From Candidatus Gastranaerophilales bacterium (lineage in GTDB: Bacteria > Cyanobacteriota > Vampirovibrionia > Gastranaerophilales > Gastranaerophilaceae): a stretch of DNA of 64,000 nucleotides. Shown piece by piece: positions 50,528 through 59,430 of the stretch; the stretch's first letter is position 1, and the number at the start of each line of letters is the position of its first letter. The notes under the pieces were generated by a model, which did not search any database, was not told the DNA's origin, and worked only from the letters and a program-made list of their open reading frames with translations. A program made the position numbers and the translations under genes. The stretch is taken from contig CALUQY010000002.1 of NCBI GenBank assembly GCA_944323035.1, positions 1 to 64,000 of the forward strand, written 5' to 3'.

Positions 50528-51913
50528 CTAAAAAATTTTGTAAGGGTTCAAAATATTATTCGGGTCAAGCGTTTTTTTGATTTTGCGCATATATTCAAGT
50601 GCGGTTTCATTAATTACAAGCCCGATTGCCTCACGTTTAAGCATTCCGATACCGTGTTCGCCCGAAATAAGCCCGCCCAGCCGTGCCGTAAGTTCATAGA
50701 TTTCGCCTTTTGCTTTCTTAAACCGTGCATATTCTTCCGTATCCGCATAATCAATCGGGATTTGAGGATGCACACTGCCGTCGCCTACATGCCCGACCAT
50801 GCAAACTGTCAGCCCGTATCGTGCACAAATCTCACGTACTCCAAGGACAAGCTGCGAAAGGTTGTTGCGCGGAACAATCAAATCATCCGTTGTTATATTT
50901 GGTTTCAAACGCACGCAGGCTGCCATAGATGAACGCCGCGCTTTCCAGATACGCTCGTAATCCTCCTGCGTTTTGGAGGACTGAATTGCTGCTGCGCCAA
51001 AGTTATTAAGAATTTTTTCAATCATTGTTCTTTGATAATCAACAGCACAGGCAAGTCCGTCAACTTCAATAACCAGCGCGCACTCTTTATCCGTCAAAAG
51101 TCCTGCGTGGATGAAATCTTCAACCGTCTGAATTGCGTTCTTATCCATAAAATCAATTGTTGCAGGGGTTATACCGTGTTCAATGATAGACGTTACCGCG
51201 TGAATTGAATTTGCAACACTGTCGAAATATCCCATAAGTACAACTTTTTTTTCAGGTTTAGGGATAAGCTTCAAGGTTGCTTCCGCCACAATTCCCAGAG
51301 TTCCCTCAGAACCGACAAAAAGGGCGTTCAAATTGTAGCCCGTAGCATTTTTAATAGTGCTTGAACCGGTTTTAAGGATTTCACCGTTTGCCGTCACTAC
51401 CAGCAAATCAAGGACATATTCTTTGGTAGAGCCGTATTTAAAAGCTTTTGCACCGGCTGAAGCCTGCGCAATACTTCCGCCGATAGTAGAAACCGTAAGG
51501 TTTGACGGATCCGGAGGGTAGTAAAGCCCGTATTTTTCAACTTCACGCTGCAAATCCCCGACCACAACGCCTGCCTGAACCCGCGCGGTCAAATTTGACG
51601 GATTAATTTCAAGAATTTTATTCATTCTGGAAACATTCAGAATAATCCCGTTTTTCTTCGGAATACACGCGCCCACAACATTTGTTCCGGCTCCGCGGCA
51701 GATAACAGGTGTATTATATTTATTCGCGATTTTCACAACAGTCTGAATTTGTTCAATGTTTTCTACAAATACAACAGCATCCGCAAGGGTTTCAATGTCT
51801 TTTAAGTTCAGAGCGTCCTGAGAATAGGCATAACGCTCCTCTATGCCCGTCAAGACATGATTTTTCGGCAAGTATTTCAATAAATCTTTAGTTAATTTTT
51901 CATTAGTCAACAT
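50528..51913 (-). CDS. glcD: FAD-linked oxidase, GlcD type
   Basis: 461 residues: PCMH-type FAD domain (CRGAGTNVVGACIPKKNGI, TVSTIGGSIAQASAGAKAFKYGS) and the GlcD C-terminal domain with GHVGDGSVHPQIPID and SGEHGIG. It probably oxidises D-lactate, glycolate or another 2-hydroxyacid. No GlcE/GlcF subunit is adjacent. The symbol reflects family only. It starts inside the end of the giant coiled-coil gene (11-nt overlap). Confidence 0.88.
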   Translation of the reverse strand: MLTNEKLTKDLLKYLPKNHVLTGIEERYAYSQDALNLKDIETLADAVVFVENIEQIQTVVKIANKYNTPVICRGAGTNVVGACIPKKNGIILNVSRMNKILEINPSNLTARVQAGVVVGDLQREVEKYGLYYPPDPSNLTVSTIGGSIAQASAGAKAFKYGSTKEYVLDLLVVTANGEILKTGSSTIKNATGYNLNALFVGSEGTLGIVAEATLKLIPKPEKKVVLMGYFDSVANSIHAVTSIIEHGITPATIDFMDKNAIQTVEDFIHAGLLTDKECALVIEVDGLACAVDYQRTMIEKILNNFGAAAIQSSKTQEDYERIWKARRSSMAACVRLKPNITTDDLIVPRNNLSQLVLGVREICARYGLTVCMVGHVGDGSVHPQIPIDYADTEEYARFKKAKGEIYELTARLGGLISGEHGIGMLKREAIGLVINETALEYMRKIKKTLDPNNILNPYKIF

Positions 51914-54900
51914 AGGAAGTCAGTTTTTCTATATTTGCACCCAAAGTTTGCAGCATACGTTCCATTTTATCCACTTTTTGAATAATTGATACATTGCTGT
52001 TTAACTTTGTCATTTCGGTAAGTTCATCTATTTTTGTTTCAAGCCTGTCCATACGGGACTGCTGTTCTTCAAAACGTTCTTCAAGCAGGTCAATGAGAGC
52101 CAGTTTTTCCGGAACGGTTTTTCTCAATTCCGAAAGCGCCTCGGAAACATCATTAATTTCATCGGCTTTATCATTAATATTTTCAATTGTATCAGATGCT
52201 GCGTCAACCCATTCCCCGAGGTACATCAACACTTTGTGGAAGGTTTCATCCATGGATGCTGCCTCTTCCTGCATTGCCATAATTCTTTCCAATTTTTCAG
52301 CAGTTTCTTTATTAAATTCTTTATTGGAAAGCTCATTCATACGTTCTTCAAGATTAAAGGCAATATGGCTGAACGCTGTAAGCCCGTCCGCAATAGTTCT
52401 TTGCGATTCATCGGAACTTAAAAGCAGTTTATTTGTTCTTGAGCTGATACTTAAAATATCCTCATTGAGTTTAAGAATATTCTGTTTCAGCTGATAAATT
52501 TCGGCAGGTGTAAGGTTTCTGCTTATCGCATCAACTGATGAGGTAAGATTGTGGATATTACGCGAAATCTGATTAAACTCCGCAGACGGTGCCGGCGTAG
52601 AGGCGGAAAGATCATTCATTGCCTGTCTTAATTTGGCAATATCGCTTTCAACATCCGCCAGAGTGTACGAATAATCCGCGACATCGTTTTGTTTTATGGT
52701 TTCAATCTGTGATTTTACGTCTATTAACTGTTTACTTAATTCTCCGGTTTTTTCTTCGACAAAATCCTTAATATCTTCTGTTTCTTCAACAAAATTAGAA
52801 CTACTGAAAACAGAAACTATTGTGTTCACTAAATCTTCTTTAATTTTGGAAGAATTTTCATCATGTTCGGAGATTGTATCGGAAATCCCGTCAATTTTCG
52901 TGAGAAGTTTTTCAATATTCTGCGTAACGGCAGTATCTTCTTTAGTATTTGAACGATTAAGGATTTCCTTCTGTTCAAGAATTATATCCTTAATTTCCTG
53001 CAATTCATCCTCAAGTAAATCGCTGTCATTTGTAGAAACAAAGACATCCAGTTTTGTATGAAGTTCTTCCATCAAATTTTTACTGGAAGAAACCCTGTCC
53101 AGAATCTGATCAAATTCATTGGAGAAGTCCAGAGAATCGACTTTTGAGCTAAGGTCTTTAATCAGACCGCTGTTATCAGAAATTTGGGCGCCCAGCTCAT
53201 CAAAATTTTCCTCATAATCAGAACCGGCAAGGATATCCATTTTTGTATCTAATTCTTTCAGCAGAGAATTATTTTCAGAAACTTTACCGGAGAGTTCATC
53301 AAAATTTTCCTCATAATCAGAACCGGCAAGGATATCCATTTTTGTATCTAATTCTTTCAGCAGAGAATTATTTTCAGAAACTTTACCGGAGAGTTCATCA
53401 AAATTTTCCTCATAATCAGAACCGGCAAGGATATCCATTTTTGTACCCAATTCTTTCAGCAAAGAACTATTTTCAGAAACTTTACCGGAGAGTTCATCAA
53501 AATTTTCCTCATAATCAGAACCGGCAAGAATATCCATTTTTGTACCCAATTCTTTCAGCAGAGAACTATTTTCAGAAACTCTGCCGGAGAGTTCGTCAAA
53601 ATTTTCCTCATAATCAGAACCGGCAAGGATATCCATTTTTGTATCTAATTCTTTTAGCAGAGAATTATTTTCAGAAACTTTACCGGAAAGTTCGTCAAAA
53701 TTTTCCTCATAATCAAGCGTTGCAAGAGCATCTACCTTTGCATCAAGACCGGTTATAGCCGTTCGGGTTTCTGCTATTTTGTTTAAAATTTCTTCAAAGT
53801 CATCAGAATTATCAACTGCCGCAAGAATATCCAACTTGGAATCAATCTCATGGATGAAATCAAAAATTTTACGGTTAAGTTCTGTTGTTTCCGTATCATT
53901 TTTAGCAAGTTCCGCAATGGCAGCAAGGTTTGCAGCCTTTTCATTTAAATCTTCAAAATATTCCAGAAATTTTTTATTAAAGAGCATTTGTTTATCTGAA
54001 ACATTATTGAAATCAATATTCAAAAGGCTGTCAACTTTTGCATTAAGGATTTGGACAAGTTCCTGTGTTTCTTCACTTTGCGAGAGAATTTCTTCGGTTA
54101 AATCATTACCTGCAATAGTATCAAGTTTTGCACTTATGCTTTCAAGGAGTTTATTATGTGCTTCGGTTGCGTCTTTTGCATGCAGACCGGATTCTATAAG
54201 TTCAAAATTGTTAGTCTTTAAAGCTTCATATAAATCCTTAAACGCCTGTGTAAACTGTTCCTGAATAATAACAAGTTTATCGTTATAGTTTGATGAATTA
54301 ACAGAGATAAACTGTTTTAATTCTTCAAGAGAGTTATTAATTTCAAGCTGGGTAGTTCCGGAAAGTTCATTATATATAGTATTAAATTCCGCAATAAAGT
54401 CATTAAGCTGCTTATTTAACGCTGCAATATTCTCTTTATATTCAACGCCGGAAGCTTTCAGGCTCTCTTCAAGAGTAAGCATTGAGTCAGAAAACGTTTC
54501 TATTTTAGAATAATAATCCTGAACTTTTTGTGATTCTTTCTGCAAAAGTTCGGCTTCTTTATTCCGCATATCAATGGCAATGTCTGAAAACATTGTTTTC
54601 ATCTGCTGAATTTGCTCTTCAAGAAACTCCGTTTTAATATTAAAGTTATTGTTAAAGATTTCGATTTTTTCAAACAAATCCGCGATATTCTGTGTAATAT
54701 CAAGTTCTTTTATTGCCTCAAAGATATCTTCATTCTGGTTTTTATCGGTATAGTCAGCTATCTTATTAACGGATTTAATAATATTCGCTGAATAGTCCTG
54801 TAAGACTTTGATTTCGGAAAGCGTATCTTCTGCAACATCAGTTACAGTTTTCAGTTCACCGGCAACTTTTTTGGAAGTATACTCCGGCAAAGAATCCGCT

Positions 54901-56192
54901 TTATTCAAAACTTCCGTAATTGACGCCTTAATTGTATCAAGGTCATTTGCAAATTCAATATTTGCATCTTCAAGCTGTTTAACGGTTTGCAAAATAGCTT
55001 CTTTATCCTGATTACTTTCAGTAAGCTCTGAGATTTTATCTACTGATTTGAGAATATTACCAGAAAAGTTTTGCAAAACCTTAATTTCAGCAAGTGTATC
55101 CTCTGCGATTTCGGTCACGGATTTTAACTCAAGTGCTACCGCCTGACTTGTATTTACAGGCAGCTTTTCCATTTCCGATAAAATATTATCCAGAGAAGTT
55201 TTTATTGCGGTAAATTCATTGATAAAACTGATATCAAATTTTTCAAGTTCAGACAAAGTATTCAGGATATCAGCGTAATCGTGTTTTTCGTTAAAATCAA
55301 TGAGTTTTTCGACAGACTGATTTACGCTGTCAAAGAAATTTTGCAAATTTTCAACACCTGTAAGAATTTCCTGCACAGAACCGGAAACGCTCTCCAGCTG
55401 CAGCCCCAGACCTTGAGAAGTTCCCTGCAGAATTTTATCAGACCGTGCGATAACATCATTAACAGAATCTTTTATTTGCTCTAACTCTGCGGCTAAGCCG
55501 GAATTTGCTTTTTCAAGCTCTTTAAATTTATCCTCCAGCTCTGTACGGACAAGTGCATTATCCTCTTTGATACCGTTTTCGTTTGCTTCGACATAATCTC
55601 TAATTTCAGAAGTTTTGCGGTCAATAAACTCTTTATAAAGATTTGTCTGGACATTCAAGTTTTCAGAAAGCATTTTAATACTTTCCGCAACGAATGAAAA
55701 TCGTTCAATCGTATTTTCATCAAAGGTTTTATGTGTTTCTACAATTTCCTGCTGGTTAATCTTTAATTCCCTGGAGATTTTAGCGAATTCTTCTTTTGCG
55801 GTTTCAATATTTGCTGCCGCAACGCGGGAAAAATTGTTTTCAATGTCATTAAGCTTTGTTGACAAAAGCTTCATGCCGGAATCAAAAATGCTGAACACTG
55901 ATTTAAATTTATTTTCAAGTAATATCGCATTTTCAACAGCGGCTGAATCATCCCCCGCCGACACTTTAAGCTCTTTTATACGCTCCAGTATATTACTGAA
56001 TTTAAAATCCAGCGCCTCTTTAAACTCTGCAATAGAATTTCTGATGAACATCAATTCATCGCCGTCTGATATTTCCTCAAGCCTTACGTTAATATCAGTC
56101 AACGCCTTTTTCAAAATCTGCATGTTGACTAAATTGCTGGCTTTTAAATCATCAACAACTTCTATAACATTTTTTAATTCTTTAATCATCAT
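51903..56192 (-). CDS. Giant coiled-coil protein with tandem repeats
   Basis: 1429 residues, almost wholly predicted helix and coiled coil, rich in Glu, Asn, Ser, Leu and Lys. No signal peptide or membrane segment. Around the middle (coding 53190-53720) are five nearly identical 33-residue repeats, each with LLKELxTKMDILAGSDYEENF, flanked by diverged ones. The sequence resembles chemoreceptor-like or SMC-like helices but lacks their signature tips. Likely a structural filament or scaffold. Translationally coupled to the FAD oxidase gene. Function unknown. Confidence 0.75.
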   Translation of the reverse strand: MMIKELKNVIEVVDDLKASNLVNMQILKKALTDINVRLEEISDGDELMFIRNSIAEFKEALDFKFSNILERIKELKVSAGDDSAAVENAILLENKFKSVFSIFDSGMKLLSTKLNDIENNFSRVAAANIETAKEEFAKISRELKINQQEIVETHKTFDENTIERFSFVAESIKMLSENLNVQTNLYKEFIDRKTSEIRDYVEANENGIKEDNALVRTELEDKFKELEKANSGLAAELEQIKDSVNDVIARSDKILQGTSQGLGLQLESVSGSVQEILTGVENLQNFFDSVNQSVEKLIDFNEKHDYADILNTLSELEKFDISFINEFTAIKTSLDNILSEMEKLPVNTSQAVALELKSVTEIAEDTLAEIKVLQNFSGNILKSVDKISELTESNQDKEAILQTVKQLEDANIEFANDLDTIKASITEVLNKADSLPEYTSKKVAGELKTVTDVAEDTLSEIKVLQDYSANIIKSVNKIADYTDKNQNEDIFEAIKELDITQNIADLFEKIEIFNNNFNIKTEFLEEQIQQMKTMFSDIAIDMRNKEAELLQKESQKVQDYYSKIETFSDSMLTLEESLKASGVEYKENIAALNKQLNDFIAEFNTIYNELSGTTQLEINNSLEELKQFISVNSSNYNDKLVIIQEQFTQAFKDLYEALKTNNFELIESGLHAKDATEAHNKLLESISAKLDTIAGNDLTEEILSQSEETQELVQILNAKVDSLLNIDFNNVSDKQMLFNKKFLEYFEDLNEKAANLAAIAELAKNDTETTELNRKIFDFIHEIDSKLDILAAVDNSDDFEEILNKIAETRTAITGLDAKVDALATLDYEENFDELSGKVSENNSLLKELDTKMDILAGSDYEENFDELSGRVSENSSLLKELGTKMDILAGSDYEENFDELSGKVSENSSLLKELGTKMDILAGSDYEENFDELSGKVSENNSLLKELDTKMDILAGSDYEENFDELSGKVSENNSLLKELDTKMDILAGSDYEENFDELGAQISDNSGLIKDLSSKVDSLDFSNEFDQILDRVSSSKNLMEELHTKLDVFVSTNDSDLLEDELQEIKDIILEQKEILNRSNTKEDTAVTQNIEKLLTKIDGISDTISEHDENSSKIKEDLVNTIVSVFSSSNFVEETEDIKDFVEEKTGELSKQLIDVKSQIETIKQNDVADYSYTLADVESDIAKLRQAMNDLSASTPAPSAEFNQISRNIHNLTSSVDAISRNLTPAEIYQLKQNILKLNEDILSISSRTNKLLLSSDESQRTIADGLTAFSHIAFNLEERMNELSNKEFNKETAEKLERIMAMQEEAASMDETFHKVLMYLGEWVDAASDTIENINDKADEINDVSEALSELRKTVPEKLALIDLLEERFEEQQSRMDRLETKIDELTEMTKLNSNVSIIQKVDKMERMLQTLGANIEKLTSYVD
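53200..53725 (-). repeat. Five tandem 99-bp coding repeats
   Basis: Repeat period 99 bp (33 codons), nearly identical at DNA level; differences are a few codons such as D/G in ELDTK or ELGTK and N/S in SENNS or SENSS. Diverged units lie on both sides. The high identity shows recent expansion, and copy number may vary between strains. Confidence 0.92.
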
Positions 56193-56392
56193 AAATTCTC
56201 TATTTTAAACAATATTTCCCTACGATAATTTTAGCAGAATAATGGATTTTTTAGCAAGAATGTTAATATGTATTACAATTATCGGGAAAAAATGACCTTT
56301 CTGCATATTAGTGGTAAAATATATAAAATAGAGGACGGTTAAATTATCACCTCAGATATCCATGTCTTGAACGGAAAAGAAGGGAAGAATAG

Positions 56393-56605
56393 ATGAGTTA
56401 CATCACTATAGATAAATCAAAATGCAAAGCATGTTATTTATGCATTAGCGAATGTCCTAAAAAGCTTTTGAAAATCGGTCAGGAGGTTAACAAACTCGGC
56501 GAAAGACTTGTAGAATTTGATGACCCTAATCACGAATGTCTGGGCTGCGCTATGTGTGCAACACGTTGTCCTGATCTGGCAATCACAGGAGTTTATAAAG
56601 AATAA
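56393..56605 (+). CDS. korD: 2-oxoacid:ferredoxin oxidoreductase, ferredoxin-like delta subunit
   Basis: 70 residues with two 4Fe-4S motifs, CKACYLCISECP and CLGCAMCATRCP. It accepts the electrons from the core enzyme and passes them to ferredoxin. The next gene starts within its stop codon (TAATG). AGAAGGGAAG precedes the ATG. Symbol follows korDABC usage. Confidence 0.92.
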   Translation: MSYITIDKSKCKACYLCISECPKKLLKIGQEVNKLGERLVEFDDPNHECLGCAMCATRCPDLAITGVYKE

Positions 56606-57669
56606 TGACAGAATTAACTATAGGCAAAAAAATATTAACAAAAGGCAATTATGCAATTGCACACGCGGCTGTTTTGGCCGGATGTGAATGCTATTTCGGA
56701 TATCCGATTACACCACAAAGCGAAATCGGCGAGTATTTAAGCGTTAAAATGCACGAACTCAAACGCGGCTATGTTTGCGCAGAAAGCGAAATTTCGGCAA
56801 TAAATATGGTTCTGGGAGCCTGCTCCACCGGTGCAAAAGCAATGACATCTTCCTCTTCCTGTGCGGTTGCATTGATGCAGGAAGCTATCGCCTGTGCCTG
56901 CACTGATGAACTTCCGGTCGTTTTAATAAGCGTTATGCGCGGCGGCCCGGGTTTAGGCTACATCTATCCTTCACAGGGTGACTACAACCAGGCCACCATC
57001 ACAGGCGGAAACGGAGATTTCAGAACTATCGTTCTGGCACCGTCCACCGTTCAGGAATGCGTGGATTTAACGTATAAAGCTTTCTACCTTTCCCAAAAAT
57101 ATAGAAACCCGACCATTTTGCTCGCAGACGGCTTAATGGGACAAATGATGGAACCTGTTGAATTTAAAGAATACCCGTATCCGGAAATCGACAATTCAGG
57201 CTGGGCTTTAACAGGCGCAAAGGGAAGACCCGCAAGGGCAATACACTCACTTGCAGTCGATGTTGACAGACAATGTGAACATATCAAACAACTTTTTGAA
57301 AAATATAAACGCATTGAAGAAAACGAAACTGAATGGGAAGAATTTGATACAGAAGATGCCGATATCGTGCTTATGAGTTTTGGCAGCCCTTCCCGCGGCG
57401 TTAAATCTGCGGTGAAAGAGCTTAGAAAATCCGGAATTAAAGCCGGTTTCTTCAGACCGATTACCCTGTTCCCGTTCCCGCATAAACGTCTTGCAGAACT
57501 GGCAAAAACAGTCAAAAAGTTCATTGTTATTGAAATCAATATGGGTCAAATGGTTCGCGATGTCCGCTTAGCTGTCAATGGAGCAGCGGAAGTCGAACAA
57601 ATTAACAAGCCTGTAGGCGCGCCAATCGACGTTGAAACGATTATTGAAAAAGTTATGAGGATGAAATAG
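56605..57669 (+). CDS. korA: 2-oxoacid:ferredoxin oxidoreductase alpha subunit
   Basis: 354 residues with the CoA- and pyrophosphate-domain features GYPITPQSEIGEYL, AESEISAINMVLGA and GGPGLGYIYPSQGDYNQA. Together with beta and gamma it makes succinyl-CoA from 2-oxoglutarate or a similar acyl-CoA from a branched oxoacid. Substrate cannot be fixed from sequence; the 2-oxoglutarate assignment fits the four-gene order. Confidence 0.9.
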   Translation: MTELTIGKKILTKGNYAIAHAAVLAGCECYFGYPITPQSEIGEYLSVKMHELKRGYVCAESEISAINMVLGACSTGAKAMTSSSSCAVALMQEAIACACTDELPVVLISVMRGGPGLGYIYPSQGDYNQATITGGNGDFRTIVLAPSTVQECVDLTYKAFYLSQKYRNPTILLADGLMGQMMEPVEFKEYPYPEIDNSGWALTGAKGRPARAIHSLAVDVDRQCEHIKQLFEKYKRIEENETEWEEFDTEDADIVLMSFGSPSRGVKSAVKELRKSGIKAGFFRPITLFPFPHKRLAELAKTVKKFIVIEINMGQMVRDVRLAVNGAAEVEQINKPVGAPIDVETIIEKVMRMK

Positions 57670-57671
57670 TT

Positions 57672-58466
57672 ATGGCAGTACAAGTATTTAAAATTCCGGA
57701 TTCACTAAAAAAAGATATGAGATATTCATTCTGCCCGGGCTGCGATCACGGTGTGGCTGTCAGACTTGTTGCAGAACTCATTGACGAAATGGGCTTGAAA
57801 GAAAAAACCGTTGCACCGGCCTCAATCGGATGTTCGGTTTGTTTATACGATTTTATGGATGTAGACCTTGTAGAAGCACCGCACGGGAGAGCGCTTGCAA
57901 GTGCAACCGGTATAAAACGTGCACGCCCTGATAAATTCGTATTTACCTATCAGGGTGACGGAGATTTTGCATCAATCGGATTGGCTGAAAGCTTACACGC
58001 TGCTCTTCGCGGCGAAAAAGTCAGCACAATCGTTATTAATAACACAACTTACGGCATGACCGGCGGACAACTTGGGCCTACAACACTTCTCGGTCAGGTA
58101 ACGACAACTTCCACAACCGGTAGAACTGTTGAAGATTACGGCTACCCGATAAAAATGGCGGAACTCGTTGCTTTGTGTGACGGAACCGCATACAGCGCAA
58201 GAGTTTCTCTTGATACTGTCGCAAATATCAGAAAAGCGAAACAGGCAATAAAAAAAGCGTTTGAAGTACAGCTTCAGGGCTTAGGTTTCGGATTTGTCGA
58301 AATCCTTTCAACCTGCCCTACCAACTGGCACATGACACCTGTTCAGGCGCACGAAAGAGTAAGAAATGAAATGATGAAAGTTTTCAAACCCGGTGTTTAT
58401 AAAGATGTTACAGCCAATATCTTACCGGTATTGACGACTTCACAAAACACAGGAAATATAGGATAG
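57672..58466 (+). CDS. korB: 2-oxoacid:ferredoxin oxidoreductase beta subunit
   Basis: 264 residues with thiamine diphosphate/metal motif GDGDFASIG ... NNTTYGMTGGQ and the Cys CPGCDHG and SIGCSVC that may hold a cluster. 2 nt after korA. Confidence 0.93.
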   Translation: MAVQVFKIPDSLKKDMRYSFCPGCDHGVAVRLVAELIDEMGLKEKTVAPASIGCSVCLYDFMDVDLVEAPHGRALASATGIKRARPDKFVFTYQGDGDFASIGLAESLHAALRGEKVSTIVINNTTYGMTGGQLGPTTLLGQVTTTSTTGRTVEDYGYPIKMAELVALCDGTAYSARVSLDTVANIRKAKQAIKKAFEVQLQGLGFGFVEILSTCPTNWHMTPVQAHERVRNEMMKVFKPGVYKDVTANILPVLTTSQNTGNIG

Positions 58467-58471
58467 AGTTT

Positions 58472-59017
58472 ATGGAAAAAAATTTTATAATAGCAGGATT
58501 TGGCGGACAAGGCGTATTACTGGCAGGAGAAGTTCTGGCAAACGCATTTATGTTTGCGAACAAATTTGTAACCTGGTACCCGAGCTATGGAGCAGAAATG
58601 CGCGGCGGTACAGTTAACTGTGAAATCGTTGTCGGTGATGAAGAAGTTTCTGCCGTTAATAAAAAAGACCTTGATTTTCTGGTCGCACTAAACCAGTTAT
58701 CATTTGACAAATTTTTACCAAAACTAAAAAAGGGTGCAACGGTTATTGCCAATTCAACACTTATCAAAAAAATTAAACCGATTGAAGGAATAACATACAT
58801 TTTTGCGCCGTTATCAGAACTAGCTACGGGTCTTGGCAACGTTAAAATGGCAAATATTTTATCTCTTGGAGTTCTTGCAAAACAACTCGGCTTTGAAAGT
58901 CTTGAACTTCTTGAAAAAGCTCTGGATACGGTTCTTCCAAAACACAGAAAACACCTTTTGCCTCTCAACTTTAAAGCGTTAAAATTAGGTTATGAGTATG
59001 ATTTATTAGCTGTTTAA
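58472..59017 (+). CDS. korC: 2-oxoacid:ferredoxin oxidoreductase gamma subunit
   Basis: 181 residues with the gamma motif GFGGQGVLLAGEVLANA and YPSYGAEMRGGTVNC. 5 nt after korB; ends the operon korDABC. Confidence 0.93.
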   Translation: MEKNFIIAGFGGQGVLLAGEVLANAFMFANKFVTWYPSYGAEMRGGTVNCEIVVGDEEVSAVNKKDLDFLVALNQLSFDKFLPKLKKGATVIANSTLIKKIKPIEGITYIFAPLSELATGLGNVKMANILSLGVLAKQLGFESLELLEKALDTVLPKHRKHLLPLNFKALKLGYEYDLLAV

Positions 59018-59159
59018 GGGATAAATCACCTAAAAAGCGGATTTATATTATTCTGAAAGATACTATTATCATATAGACAGCAGGTGGCTGTGAACAGCTT
59101 TAGTATAAAGGTTAAGTTTCAACAACACCCCTTGCCAAATATTGAATTTATGAGGTACT

Positions 59160-59393
59160 ATGAGAGAAAAATTAAAACAGTCAATCCGCGAAAAAGAAAT
59201 GCAGATGAAAAAGCTTGCACCGTTGATTGACAAAAACCCTGTATGTTCAAATTTGTTCAATAAGGTTTTAATTGAAAAAGCCGTATTAAGAAAACAGCTT
59301 GAAGAATTAAATAATGATACTTTCTTTAAGAAAGTAAAACGTTTTCTGCCTAAAAATCAAACTTTGATTTGCGATTATTTTAAAAATGTATAA
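59160..59393 (+). CDS. Small charged helical protein
   Basis: 77 residues, mostly one Lys/Glu-rich helix (KLKQSIREKEMQMKKLAPLI then KVLIEKAVLRKQLEELNN) and a basic C-terminus KKVKRFLPKNQTLICDYF. The ribosome binding site (GAGGTACT) is weak. It lies 142 nt after korC with no clear promoter or known domain. May be a small nucleic-acid-binding or coiled-coil protein; unrecognised. Confidence 0.55.
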   Translation: MREKLKQSIREKEMQMKKLAPLIDKNPVCSNLFNKVLIEKAVLRKQLEELNNDTFFKKVKRFLPKNQTLICDYFKNV

Positions 59394-59430
59394 ACATGTA
59401 TAACAATTGCAGAGCCGGCAATTATTGTCA

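Noticed and set aside
53200-53725. CRISPR array
   Set aside because: The repeats are 99 bp and contiguous without spacers, and they form a continuous reading frame.
53243-53758. Plus-strand repetitive open frame of 171 codons
   Set aside because: It is the antisense shadow of the tandem repeats in the giant coiled-coil gene; it has no ribosome binding site and its codon pattern follows the minus-strand gene.
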